Below are positions 11,701-23,006 of a DNA stretch of 64,000 bases, piece by piece. Within the stretch, counting starts at the first letter, position 1. Every line of letters begins with the position of its first letter. Under the pieces are notes generated by a model, which did not search any database, was not told the DNA's origin, and saw nothing but the letters and a program-made list of their open reading frames with translations. The position numbers and the translations under genes were made by a program. Source of the DNA: Avena insularis (lineage: Eukaryota > Streptophyta > Magnoliopsida > Poales > Poaceae); assembly GCA_023614405.1 (NCBI GenBank), contig CM042690.1:523234293-523298292 (forward strand), given 5' to 3'.

Positions 11701-13275
11701 GGTTAAGTTCCACTTGGCCTGGATTTTGTACACTTCGAATATGCACACACCTAGAGCCAGGTTAAGTTCCACTTGACCCGGATTTTGTACACTTCGAATA
11801 TATACAAGACTAAGTTATCTTTTTGTACTCTTTTCAGGTGACCACCAACCGCCGGAGCGCTGAGTTTCAGCGTCTCCTGGACACTCATAAGATGCTGCGC
11901 GCCAAACACACTTTGCTTATCGCTGAACAAGATAAAAGGGGTAAGTTTCTTCCTTGGCATTTTTTGTTGTTTCTTCCTCCTTTTCCGCCGAACTAATCCA
12001 TCATTCGGATTTCGCAGTTGAGGTGGAAGCTAAGAATACCATCATGAGGAAGAACCTGGACTAGATCAAGGGTAAGTCGTTTTGGCTCAACTTTGCTATG
12101 CTCTCTATCTCATTTTCTCCTTGGCTCGACAAACATTCATACCTCAGCTTTGCCGGGTCAACAAACTATTTCAGCATCTCTTGAAGATAGTGTGCCCGTG
12201 CCTAATATAATGCTGCATTTTCTCGAACAAGTAGGGTAGCATCAAGCTGAGCTCAAAAACAAAGATGATGAGCTTGCCCTCCTCTGAGCCAAAGATGATG
12301 AGATTGCCAAGCTCAAAGCAGATATGAAAAAGCTGAAAGCACAGCATCAAACCGAACTTCAAAAGGCTGGCCAGGACTTTACTGAAGAGCACGAGCGCCT
12401 CAACCTCCAGATCGCCAAGGATCAAGAACTGCTTAAGGAGGCCGACTCTAAACTTGAGTCGGCGAACACTGAGCTTGTTCAACTCTGGGAGAGGCGTGAC
12501 AAGTGCACCAAGGAGCTGACCCGGATCCACAGCCATATTGCTGGTAAGCTCTTTACCTTCAACAGACACTGACCTTTCCGGGTTTGCTCCATTTACTTAC
12601 TCCACCTGTCTTATTTTTTTAGGCAAATTCCCAGAGAGTGAGGTCGTCGCATCCAAAGTTGTTGCCAAGTTCCACCAGAAGAGGGGTACCCCAATTGTCC
12701 CTAGTGCCGGAGAAATTCCATATGACATGGAGGACTTTCTGGTCAGCTTGTCTTCTCGTGTCGAACTTGTCAAGAACTATGGCAAGGACGTCTTCGGCAT
12801 AGTAATCCGGATCTTCAAGGTCTTTTGGCCTGAGGAAGATACTCTAGAGAATATGTCTGTTCTTTTTGCCAGGCTTATGGAATGCGAGACTCAGCTCGAT
12901 CTCTGGAGAGAATCTGCTGGATGCGCCGGAGCTGAGATTGTTCTCGACTACGTGCTTACATGGTATGAGAAGATTGACCTCAATCTCCTTGCGCGCATGC
13001 GCACTAGATCAAAGTGGTCTGCTGACCCGGATTGGGTAGCTCGGCGCAAGGCTTGCGCTCACAGCTTCATCCAATATGCCCCCATTCATCAATGGAACGA
13101 GGGATCGAGCTTCCTGGATGCCGCCAATGATGAAAACGTTGAAAATGCTGAAGATGAGTCGGATGAGGACGAAGAAGATGAAGTCTCAGATATCGAGGAA
13201 GACGCAGATGATTCTGAAGCTGAGGCCGAGGCTGCCCCTGCTGGCGCCGAATTACCTCCTCCTGCTGCTCCTTGA
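8746..13275 (+). pseudogene. additional ORF (putative gypsy type transposon family), antisense to gag-pol, 7 exons, copy 1
   Basis: The ATG at 8,746 opens a Ser/Ala/Pro-rich N-terminus. Next is a domain resembling Pfam 'putative gypsy type transposon' (YVVFLSHFQWGFGLPVSDF, YELHPHHLPANAI). Consensus splice sites give exons 8,746-9,899, 9,935-10,401, 10,478-11,306, 11,838-11,940, 12,018-12,071, 12,175-12,543 and 12,623-13,275. The GAT-GA/G join between exons 2 and 3 keeps the frame. Exon 3 is low-complexity Ala/Pro/Lys, exon 6 is a coiled coil (KLKAQHQTELQKAG...), and exon 7 ends in an acidic tail. In-frame stops at 9,313 and 9,589, in exon 2 and at 12,061, and a 1-bp loss near 9,660 make it inactive. 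Confidence 0.82.
11442..11800. repeat. 59-bp tandem repeat, about six units, inside intron 3 of the antisense ORF
   Basis: Each unit contains GAATATGCACACACCTAGAG, then GGTTAAGTTCCACTTG and GGATTTTGTACACTTC. Starts at 11,442, 11,501 and 11,560 give a 59-bp period. It lies between the exon 3 donor (11,307) and exon 4 acceptor (11,837). Confidence 0.9.
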
Positions 13276-13893
13276 TAAACACTTTAAATTTCATCAGATC
13301 CCCGGTATGCCGGGTGGAATTGTATCCAGTACACAAGTGATATTTTGCTAGTAAGTTTTTATGCCGGATTAACTTGGGCATAGTCCCCGAGTTTCATTTT
13401 CTTGTTCTTCCAATCTTTTGGCTCGGCTCGTGTCTACCTTGATTCGGTTTTATGACTTACGAGTCCGAGTTTCAAAAAATTTCTTAACAATACTTGGAAA
13501 CTTTAGGATTAGCTCAAAATAACTCAGCATAATAAATCGAAAGTAAACATAAGGTTAGTCCAAAAAACAAACGTTGGCTCGAGACTAAGTTCTTTTCCTT
13601 AGTTGTTTTTCATGTGCTACGCAATTCCAAACTTGTTCTCTTGCTTGCCATGAAGTCAAATCTTGTTGGACATCAGCAAGTCGAAGAGTTGGGTTTTCGG
13701 TGCTCACACACTACTAATCCGGGTTAAGTAGAAAAACTTACGCCACACGACATATAAATGAGAAATACAGAAGACAACAAACATTATTAAGGCAGTCCCC
13801 GAGTTACTGCTCAAGGTGCCAACTTTTCATTGATAAGCTCATTGCCGGCATACATACCGACATATGAGAGACTCGGATACATACACTTTTCTG
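13276..13893. other. convergent spacer between antisense ORF and integrase end, unit 1
   Basis: This region separates the 3' ends of two convergent genes, the plus-strand additional ORF and the minus-strand integrase. I see no coding signal. It is AT-rich and duplicated in unit 2 (about 19,870-20,486). Confidence 0.6.
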
Positions 13894-15105
13894 CTAAGTG
13901 TAGAAAGGACGAAGTAGAGCTACATTCCATGGATGCTTAGATTCCTCGCCGGACCTGTCCGCCTTGTTCTTTTCCTGTGGTTTTGCATCGATAAGATAAT
14001 AAGAATCATTGTGCAATGCTTTGCTCACAATGAATGACCCTTCCCATGGGGGGCGATAACTTATGCATGCCAGCAGTACGTTGTACCAACCGGAGTACCA
14101 GATCAACTTCCCGGAAGACTCGGGGGTTTACTTTGCGGCTATGATAGCGTCGGAGGTTTTGCAAATATATGGCGGATCTGGACAATGCCAATTCTCTCGC
14201 TTCTTCCAGCAGATCAACATCATTTTTCCGGGCTTCCTGCACTTCGGCTTCTGTGTATTGGGTAACCCTAGGCGATTCATGCTCTATGTCGGCTGGTAAT
14301 ACAGCTTCTGCCCCATATACCAGAAAGAATGGCGTATAGCCTGTTGATCGATTTGAGTTGTTCTTAAACTCCATAATACCGCTGGTAGTTCTTCTATCCA
14401 GCACCCCGCTGATCTTTGCAGCAGCTCAATGAGTCGGGGTTTTATCCCGGATAATACTAATCCGTTGGATCTTTCCACTTGTCCGTTCGATGCGGGGTGG
14501 GCTACCGAGGCAACGTCCAGCCGGATCTTCTTATCTCGATAGAATCGTGCAAATGCTCCTTCAGCAAAATTTGTGCCATTATCAGTTATGATGCTGTGAG
14601 GATAACCATAACTCAAGATGACGTCTTTGAGAAATGTCACGGCCGTAGCTCCATCACATTTTCTTATTGGATTTACTTCAATCCACTTTGTAAACTTATC
14701 CACCATGACCAAAATGTGAGTCATATTTCCCCTTGCTGGTTTGAACCGGCCAACCATATCCAAACACCATACGGCAAATGGCCAGGTGATTGGTATGGTC
14801 TTAAGTTCCAACATTGGCATATGTGTCTTGGTAGCGTACCTCTGACAACCGTTGCATTTTCTTACCAAATCTTCTACTTGTTCTAAGGCACTTGGCCAGT
14901 AAAATCCATGCCGGAAAGCTTTTGCTACCAAGGCTCTAGACGAGGCATGATGCCCACATTTCCCTTGATGTATATCTCGGAGGATGCCAAGCCCTTCTTT
15001 CGGGTCAACACACCGCTGGAGTACATTAGTCACACTCCTTTTGTATAGCTCGGAATTGATGATCGTGTATGCTTTTGCTCTCCTCTGAGTTTGCCTGGAC
15101 AACAC
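13894..15105 (-). pseudogene. integrase of the TAT element, copy 1 (unit 1)
   Basis: The minus-strand frame 15,105-14,284 has the zinc domain (HQGKCGHHASS, CNGCQRY) and the catalytic core: CLDMVG with the first Asp, IITDNGTNF with the second, and ASNGQVERSNG with the Glu. The C-terminal part continues in other frames (14,404-14,006, TPFFLVYGAEAVLPADIE; 14,106-13,894, ending WNVALLRPFYT). Frame changes near 14,300 and 14,100 break the protein. Integrase inserts element cDNA into the host genome. This copy lost its link to RT when the segment was duplicated, so it is a spare 3' fragment of pol. Confidence 0.9.
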
Positions 15106-15291
15106 CTCCTCAACGGGTAAGGTTAGATCTTTCAGGAATTGGAATATGGGTAGTGCCCAAGCTGGTATTGCTCATACAGGGAACACATCCTCATCAATTT
15201 CCATCTGATCCACCGGCATAACCTCAACCGGATCACGTTGAGCAGTCCCCGGGTTATGCGAAGCAGCCCCCGGGTTTGCCGAGGCAGTCCC

Positions 15292-16003
15292 CTAGTTTCG
15301 CGCACCATCTCCCATGTCAATGTCCAAGGGTGCAGCTCCAGACTCCGGATCCTCCGGGGCATTGATTGAGTCGGTTTCTGGGGACGGTCTGATAGATGGC
15401 TTTCTGAGGTGATCTAATGCTACACCCGGTGGAATTGCTTGTCGGGTTGATCCGAGCTTTGACAATACGTCGGCAGCCTCATTTTCCACCCGGGGTACAT
15501 GGCGAAATTCGTATCCCTCAAAGTAACCAGATATTTTCTGCACATGGAATCTGTATAATGTCATGTTTGGATAAAGAGCGTCCCACAACCCCGACACTTG
15601 CTGAACTACCAAATCTGAGTCGCCAAAGCATTGGATCCGACGTATCCCAATTTCTTTTGCCACTTTGAGCCCATGCACAGGTGCTTCATATTCGGCGACA
15701 TTGTTCGACGCTGCGAAATGGATCTGTAGCACATACTTCCACTGGTCATTCTTTGGCGAGGTAAGCACAACTCCGGCGCCTAACCCGGTTTTTGTTTTTG
15801 ACCCGTCGAAGTGCATTCTCCAGTAGTTCGGATCTGGTAGCCGTGGTTCATATTGTACCTCGGCCCAGTCCACAAAAAAGTCGGCCACAACCTGAGACTT
15901 GATTGCTTCTCTTCTGTCATATTGTGGCGCATAGGGAGCTAGTTGAATTGCCCATTTTGCAATTCTGCCACTTGCATCCTTGTTACTCATTATCTCGGAT
16001 ATA
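15292..16003 (-). pseudogene. partial RNase H plus archaeal-type RNase H, copy 1, truncated at duplication junction
   Basis: The minus-strand frame gives EIMSNKDASGRIAKWAIQ, then the second RNase H: MHFDGSKTKTGLGAGVV (first Asp), NNVAEYEA (Glu), CFGDSDLVVQQVSG (Asp) and ENEAADVLSKLG (last acidic residue). All four acidic positions are kept. The gypsy RNase H in front of it is mostly missing because the unit boundary (16,003/16,004) cuts it. The frame past 16,004 is foreign antisense sequence of the additional ORF. Confidence 0.88.
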
Positions 16004-19000
16004 GGGGCTTGACTCCTGTAAGGGATGGGCCCGGACTTTCTTCTACGTCCGGAATAGCACAACTAAGGATCACATCCAGCTGCGCCCTTACGCTCCGGGT
16101 TCTCCCAATCCGGATCTGTGGGACGTGGTCCCCAAGAAGCCCACTGTCCTGGCGAACCAGGTCAACAAGAGGTTCTAGGAGTTGAAGGATCTCGGATTGC
16201 GCAATGAGGATGCCATGATTACGTTTGTGCACAACCGGATCTCCCCCCTGCAGAAACGCACGCACAAAGTCTATCATATGAGCTGGGGCCACGACCCCAA
16301 CCGGACCTCCACTTTTGAGTTGAGCAATAGCGAGATCTTTCGCCGGGTCAAGTCCCTCTTCACCACTAAGAAGGACTTTTCTTCTGAGTGGACGTTGGGA
16401 ATTGAACACTATTGCCGCGATAGGCTTCCTCCCGTGGATCATATGCCGCAAACTTTCTCCGAATTGAATCATATGCCAGTCTTTGTTGTATGTTTAACTC
16501 TGTTGTCTTTTCTTTCCCTTAGCAATTCCTTCAGCAAACTATTGAGGATGGCACCGAGCCTTCCCTCAAATGGGCGCCTGACCGGGATACCTCGGACGAG
16601 GAAGAGCCGGATCAGGAGATGTTCCTTCCTATGGCCGACACAACCAAGCGACCCACCGATAAACTCTCTTCCATTAGATATTGGCTCGATGATGAAGATG
16701 ACTTGGATGTTGAGGTGATGGAAGCATTTGACGATGTCCCCCTTTATTATGCTTTTCTAGCATCAGCTAACCCCGGTGGGCAGATCTTATGAAGACCCTC
16801 CCCTTGCCGTGGGTGAGCCAGTCCCGGTCGCGCCGAAGAAGAAAAGGGGAGCGGCATCTGCTTCGTCCTCCGGACCTTCTTAGCCAGCCAAGTAGCAAAA
16901 GAAGTCCGCGGACAAAGCCGCCACCAAGGCCACGACTAAGATTGTGGCCTGGAGAGCTTGCAAGCCGAAGGAGCCCCTGACTTCAGATGAGTAAGTCGTT
17001 TCTCCCTTTGCTTATTCACTTTCCCTTCCTTTATAGTTTATCATCATGCATTATTTGATTCGGCAGGGACACGGTGGAGGTCCCACAGAGTGGATCTGGC
17101 ATTGCCTCGCCACTTTGGCACAGCCCTTCTCCCCCTCGTGGCGACGATTCACGCCCGCTGAGCCCCATTCCAGAGGGTTCAGCGGCTGCTCCGGGTTCCA
17201 GCCCACCTCGTCAAGAGGAGAGCAACCTCGGAGCGGGGGAGTTTGGCTCTGCCGAGGCAGCAGCAACCACAACTTCGGCTCCGCCGCAACCAGCTATCAC
17301 CAAGGTTCCTTTAGCACCTCCGCCGAAGAAGAAAATAGCACCAACACTAGCACCAACTCCAGCCCCAGCAGCAACATCAAAAGCAATGGCAGCAGCATCA
17401 AGCCCCTCCGCCTCGTCCGAGTCTTCCAAGGCTCGGCGAGAAGACACTAGCAGCACCAAGGCTAGCGCCAAGGTAGCTCCCAAGGGCAAATCTGCTGCAA
17501 CAACTTCCACTTCTCAGCAGCAACCTAAGGGCAAAAAGGCTCCTGACGCCACCAGGGCAGCGTCCATCGAGGCTGGACAGCGCACACTCGCGTCCATGCT
17601 TTCGAAGAAGACTCCACCTCCGAAGGACGCCTCCGCCGAGCCAGCTGATGTGCAACTTGTTTTGCACACCAGCCCAGCTCTTGCCTAGGTTGAGAGGAGA
17701 GAAGCTCATTCTAAGGGTCTAGTTGCCCCCCATATGCTCAGCGGCGAACGATACCCTCCAACCTTGATCGAGTTTGTAAATAACTGGAACAAGGCGGAGT
17801 TCATCCACAACGACGATCTCCCGGAGAAGTTCGGTCCCACCGAATTTCTTTGTGAGATGAATACTGCTACCAAAGCAATTAACCTTGAGGGTCGGATGAT
17901 GGAGGTGTGTTACTTCACCTTTTCCTTAGCATGCTGCGGATATTAGTGATATAATCATTAGTCCCCGAGCCTCCGGGGGAGTAACTTGTTACTCGGCCGG
18001 ATGCTCCTTAGAAAACTAACGTAGCTCCTTGATAACTTTGAATATGCACACACCTAGAGTCGGGTTAAGTTCCACTTGGCCCGGATCTTGTATACTTCGA
18101 AAAGCACACACCTAGAGCCGGGTTAAGTTCCACTTGGCCCGGATCTTGTACACTTCGAATATGCACACACCTAGAGTCGGGTTAAGTTCCACTTGGCCTG
18201 GATTTTGTACACTTCGAATATGCACACACCTAGAGCCGAGTTAAGTTCCACTTGGCCCGAATTTTGTACACTTCGAATATGCACGCACATAGAGCCGGGT
18301 TAAGTTCCACTTGGCCTGGATTTTGTACACTTCGAATATGCACACACCTAGAGCCGGGTTAAGTTCCACTTGACCCGGATTTTGTACACTTCGAATATAT
18401 ACAAGACTAAGTTATCTTTTTGTACTCTTTTCAGGTGACCACCAACCGCTGGAGCGCTGAGTTTCAGCGTCTCCTGGACACTCATAAGATGCTGCGCGCC
18501 AAACATACTTTGCTTATCGCTGAACAAGATAAAAGGGGTAAGTTTCTTCCTTGGCATTTTTTGTTGTTTCTTCCTCCTTTTCCGCCGAACTAATCCATCA
18601 TTCAGATTTCGCAGCTGAGGTGGAAGCTGAGAATACCATCATGAGGAAGAACCTGGACTAGATCAAGGGTAAGTCGTTTTGGCTCAACTTTGCTATGCTC
18701 TCTATCTCATTTTCTCCTTGGCTCGGCAAACATTCATACCTCAGCTTTGCCGGGTCAACAAACTATTTCAGCATCTCTTGAAGATAGTGTGCCCGTGCCT
18801 GATATAATGCTGCATTTTCTCGAACAAGTAGGGTAGCATCAAGCTAAGCTCAAAAACAAAGATGATGAGCTTGCCCTCCTCTGAGCCAAAGATGATGAGA
18901 TTGCCAAGCTCAAAGCAGATATGAAAAAGCTGAAAGCACAGCATCAAACCGAACTTCAAAAGGCTGGCCAGGACTTTACTGAAGAGCGCGAGCGCCTCAA

Positions 19001-19868
19001 CCTCCAGATCGCCAAGGATCAAGAACTGCTTAAGGAGGCCGACTCTAAACTTGAGTCGGCGAACGCTGAGCTTGTTCAACTCTGGGAGAGGCGTGACAAG
19101 TGCACCAAGGAGCTGACCCGGATCCACAGCCATATTGCTGGTAAGCTCTTTACCTTCAACAGACACTGACCTTTCCGGGTTTGCTCCATTTACTTACTCC
19201 ACCTGTCTTATTTTTTTAGGCAAATTCCCAGAGAGTGAGGTCGTCGCATCCAAAGTTGTTGCCAAGTTCCACCAGAAGAGGGGTACCCCAATTGTCCCTA
19301 GTGCCGGAGAAATTCCATATGACATGGAGGACTTTCTGGTCAGCTTGTCTTCTCGTGTCGAACTTGTCAAGAACTATGGCAAGGACGTCTTCGGCATAGT
19401 AATCCGGATCTTCAAGGTCTTTTGGCCTGAGGAAGATACTCTAGAGAATATGTCATTCTTTTGCGGGCTTATGGAATGCGAGACTCAGCTCGATCTCCGG
19501 AGAGAATCTCTTTGGATGCCTTGAGCTGAGATTGTTCTCGACTACGTGCTTACATGGTATGAGAAGATTGACCTCAATCTCCTTGCGCGCATGCGCACTA
19601 GATCAAAGTGGTCTGCTGACCCGGATTGGGTAGCTCGGCGCAAGGCTTGCGCTCACAGCTTCATCCAATATGCCCCCATTCATCAATGGAACGAGGGATC
19701 GAGCTTCCTGGATGCCGCCAATGATGAAAACGTTGAAAATGCTGAAGATGAGTCGGATGAGGACGAAGAAGATGAAGTCTCAGATATCGAGGAAGACGCA
19801 GATGATTACGAAGTGAGGCCGAGGCTGCCCCTGCTGGCGCCGAATTACCTCCTCCTGCTGCTCCTTGA
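16004..19868 (+). pseudogene. additional antisense ORF, copy 2, lacking promoter and N-terminus
   Basis: It is the same gene as copy 1 but starts in mid exon 1 at the unit boundary, so the promoter, ATG and first ~220 codons are absent. Exon-intron structure is otherwise kept (GTATGT, GTAAGT and GTAAGC donors). This copy keeps the C that copy 1 lost near 9,660, so exon 1 is in frame around 16,240. It has its own damage: a stop in VLHTSPALA* near 17,687, changed sequence at 19,452-19,470, and a frameshift near 19,810 in the acidic tail. It cannot be expressed from its own promoter. Confidence 0.82.
18040..18395. repeat. 59-bp tandem repeat, second copy
   Basis: Duplicate of the intronic array at 11,442-11,800, also about six units. 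One unit has a small internal change (CGAAAAGCACACACC near 18,098). Confidence 0.88.
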
Positions 19869-20486
19869 TAAACACTTTAAATTTCATCAGATCCCCGGTA
19901 TGCCGGGTGGAATTGTATCCAGTACACAAGTGATATTTTGCTAGTAAGTTTTTATGCCGGATTAACTTGGGCATAGTCCCCGAGTTTCATTTTCTTGTTC
20001 TTCCAATCTTTTGGCTCGGCTCGTGTCTACCTTGATTCGGTTTTATGACTTACGAGTCCGAGTTTCAAAAAATTTCTTAACAATACTTGGAAACTTTAGG
20101 ATTAGCTCAAAATAACTCAGCATAATAAATCGAAAGTAAACATAAGGTTAGTCCAAAAAACAAACGTTGGCTCGAGACTAAGTTCTTTTCCTTAGTTGTT
20201 TTTCATGTGCTACGCAATTCCAAACTTGTTCTCTTGCTTGCCATGAAGTCAAATCTTGTTGGACATCAGCAAGTCGAAGAGTTGGGTTTTCGGTGCTCAC
20301 ACACTACTAATCCGGGTTAAGTAGAAAAACTTACGCCACACGACATATAAATGAGAAATACAGAAGACAACAAACATTATTAAGGCAGTCCCCGAGTTAC
20401 TGCTCAAGGTGCCAACTTTTCATTGATAAGCTCATTGCCGGCATACATACCGACATATGAGAGACTCGGATACATACACTTTTCTG
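19869..20486. other. convergent spacer, unit 2
   Basis: Near-identical copy of 13,276-13,893. No coding signal. Confidence 0.6.
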
Positions 20487-21698
20487 CTAAGTGTAGAAAG
20501 GACGAAGTAGAGCTACATTCCATGGATGCTTAGATTCCTCGCCGGACCTGTCCGCCTTGTTCTTTTCCTGTGGTTTTGCATCGATAAGATAATAAGAATC
20601 ATTGTGCAATGCTTTGCTCACAATGAATGGCCCTTCCCATGGGGGGCGATAACTTATGCATGCCAGCAGTACGTTGTACCAACCGGAGTACCAGATCAAC
20701 TTCCCGGAAGACTCGGGGGTTTACTTTGCGGCTATGATAGCGTCGGAGGTTTTGCAAATATATGGCGGATCTGGACAATGCCAATTCTCTCGCTTCTTCC
20801 AGCAGATCAACATCATTTTTCCGGGCTTCCTGCACTTCGGCTTCTGTGTATTGGGTAACCCTAGGCGATTCATGCTCTATGTCGGCTGGTAATACAGCTT
20901 CTGCCCCATATACCAGAAAGAATGGCGTATAGCCTGTTGATCGATTCGAGTTGTTCTTAAACTCCATAATACCGCTGGTAGTTCTTCTATCCAGCACCCC
21001 GCTGATCTTTGCAGCAGCTCAATGAGTCGGGGTTTTATCCCGGATAATACTAATCCGTTGGATCTTTCCACTTGTCCGTTCGATGCGGGGTGGGCTACCG
21101 AGGCAACGTCCAGCCGGATCTTCTTATCTCGATAGAATCGTGCAAATGCTCCTTCAGCAAAATTTGTGCCATTATCAGTTATGATGCTGTGAGGATAACC
21201 ATAACTCAAGATGACGTCTTTGAGAAATGTCACGGCCGTAGCTCCATCACATTTTCTTATTGGATTTACTTCAATCCACTTTGTAAACTTATCCACCATG
21301 ACCAAAATGTGAGTCATATTTCCCCTTGCTGGTTTGAACCGGCCAACCATATCCAAACACCATACGGCAAATGGCCAGGTGATTGGTATGGTCTTGAGTT
21401 CCAACATTGGCATATGTGTCTTGGTAGCGTACCTCTGACAACCGTTGCATTTTCTTACCAAATCTTCTGCTTGTTCTAAGGCACTTGGCCAGTAAAATCC
21501 ATGCCGGAAAGCTTTTGCTACCAAGGCTCTAGACGAGGCATGATGCCCACATTTCCCTTGATGTATATCTCGGAGGATGCCAAGCCCTTCTTTCGGGTCA
21601 ACACACCGCTGGAGTACATTAGTCACACTCCTTTTGTATAGCTCGGAATTGATGATCGTGTATGCTTTTGCTCTCCTCTGAGTTTGCCTGGACAACAC
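20487..21698 (-). pseudogene. integrase of the TAT element, copy 2
   Basis: Nearly the same protein as copy 1. In the 273-residue core frame (21,698-20,877) I see only two replacements (EQVEDL to EQAEDL, TTQID to TTRID). The zinc and D,D,E motifs are present. The same frame changes as in copy 1 occur near the C-terminus, so that damage predates the duplication. This copy is downstream of RT/RNase H in the correct pol order. Confidence 0.9.
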
Positions 21699-21905
21699 CT
21701 CCTCAACGGGTAAGGTTAGATCTTTCAGGAATTGGAATATGGGTAGTGCCCAAGCTGGTATTGCTCATACAGGGAACACATCCTCATCAATTTCCATCTG
21801 ATCCACCGGCATAACCTCAACCGGATCACGTTGAGCAGTCCCCGGGTTATGCGAAGCAGCCCCCGGGTTTGCCGAGGCAGTCCCCGGGTTTGCCGAGGCA
21901 GTCCC

Positions 21906-23006
21906 CTAGTTTCGCGCACCATCTCCCATGTCAATGTCCAAGGGTGCAGCTCCAGACTCCGGATCCTCCGGGGCATTGATTGAGTCGGTTTCTGGGGACG
22001 GTCTGATAGATGGCTTTCTGAGGTGATCTAATGCTACACCCGGTGGAATTGCTTGTCGGGTTGATCCGAGCTTTGACAATACGTCGGCAGCCTCATTTTC
22101 CACCCGGGGTACATGGCGAAATTCGTATCCCTCAAAGTAACCAGATATTTTCTGCACATGGAATCTGTATAATGTCATGTTTGGATAAAGAGCGTCCCAC
22201 AACCCCGACACTTGCTGAACGACCAAATCCGAGTCGCCAAAGCATTGGATCCGACGTATCCCAATTTCTTTTGCCACTTTGAGCCCATGCACAGGTGCTT
22301 CATATTCGGCGACATTGTTCGACGCTGCGAAATGGATCTGTAGCACATACTTCCACTGGTCATTGTTTGGCGAGGTAAGCACAACTCCGGCGCCTAACCC
22401 GGTTTTTGTTTTTGACCCGTCGAAGTGCATTCTCCAGTAGTTCGGATCTGGTAGCCGTGGTTCATATTGTACCTCGGCCCAGTCCACAAAAAAGTCGGCC
22501 ACAGCCTGAGACTTGATTGCTTCTCTTCTGTCATATTGTGGCGCATAGGGAGCTAGTTGAATTGCCCATTTTGCAATTCTGCCACTTGCATCCTTGTTAC
22601 TCATTATCTCGGATATAGGGGCTTCACATATTACTTTGATGGGGTTCTCCTCAAAATAATGTTTTAGCTTCTTTGCTGCCATATACACACCATACGCCAC
22701 TTTCTGATAGTGCGGATAATTTTGCTTTGATACGGATAATCCCTCGCTCAGATAATACACTAGCCTTTGCACTGACTTACCCTCTTCGTCGCGCTCTACC
22801 ATGATTACTGCACTTACAACTCGGTTGGTTGCGGCTATATAGAGCAACATTGGCTCCTTTGATAGTGGAGAGGCTAACACTGGCGTAGTGGCTAACATTT
22901 TCTTTAATAAAATAAAGGCTTTATTGGCCTGCGGCGTCCAAATGAACTTGTCCGACTTTTTCATGAGTTGATAGAGGCAATGTCTTTTCTCCCAACCGAC
23001 ATACAA
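21906..23006 (-). pseudogene. gypsy RNase H and archaeal-type RNase H (dual RNase H), full-length
   Basis: A 366-residue minus-strand frame. Its first half is the RT connection and gypsy RNase H (LYQLMKKSDKFIWTPQANKAF, LYIAATNRVVSAVIM, KQNYPHYQKVAYGVYMAAKKL). The second half is an independent RNase H fold of the archaeal/plant type with FDGS, AEYEA, GDSDLV and ENEAAD acidic positions. RNase H removes RNA from the RNA/DNA hybrid in reverse transcription. Having both domains is diagnostic for the TAT lineage. It overlaps the unit 2 boundary at 22,617 and so is the only complete copy. A frameshift separates it from RT upstream. Confidence 0.9.

Larger units (their letters stand above)
9417..16003. 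repeat. tandem duplication unit 1 (6,587 bp)
   Basis: This segment is repeated at 16,004-22,617 with very few differences. GGGGCTT stands at 9,417, 16,004 and 22,618, so unequal exchange at a 7-bp microhomology can explain the structure. It holds the antisense ORF from mid exon 1 to its end, integrase, and part of the RNase H region. Confidence 0.93.
16004..22617. repeat. tandem duplication unit 2 (6,614 bp)
   Basis: Second copy of 9,417-16,003. Length differs by about 27 bp, mainly an extra 21-bp repeat unit near 21,880. The integrase part shows about three base differences in roughly 820 by eye. The unit stays joined to the complete RNase H and RT on its right, so this side is the ancestral pol end. 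Confidence 0.93.

Noticed and set aside
20526..21479. Plus-strand frames opposite integrase (also 14,063-14,886)
   Set aside because: They are the complement of well-supported integrase and have no independent motif.
16004..22617. Tandem duplication as an assembly artefact
   Set aside because: The copies carry different SNPs, a 1-bp indel near 9,660/16,245, a 21-bp repeat difference and different exon 7 damage, which is not expected from a duplicated contig.
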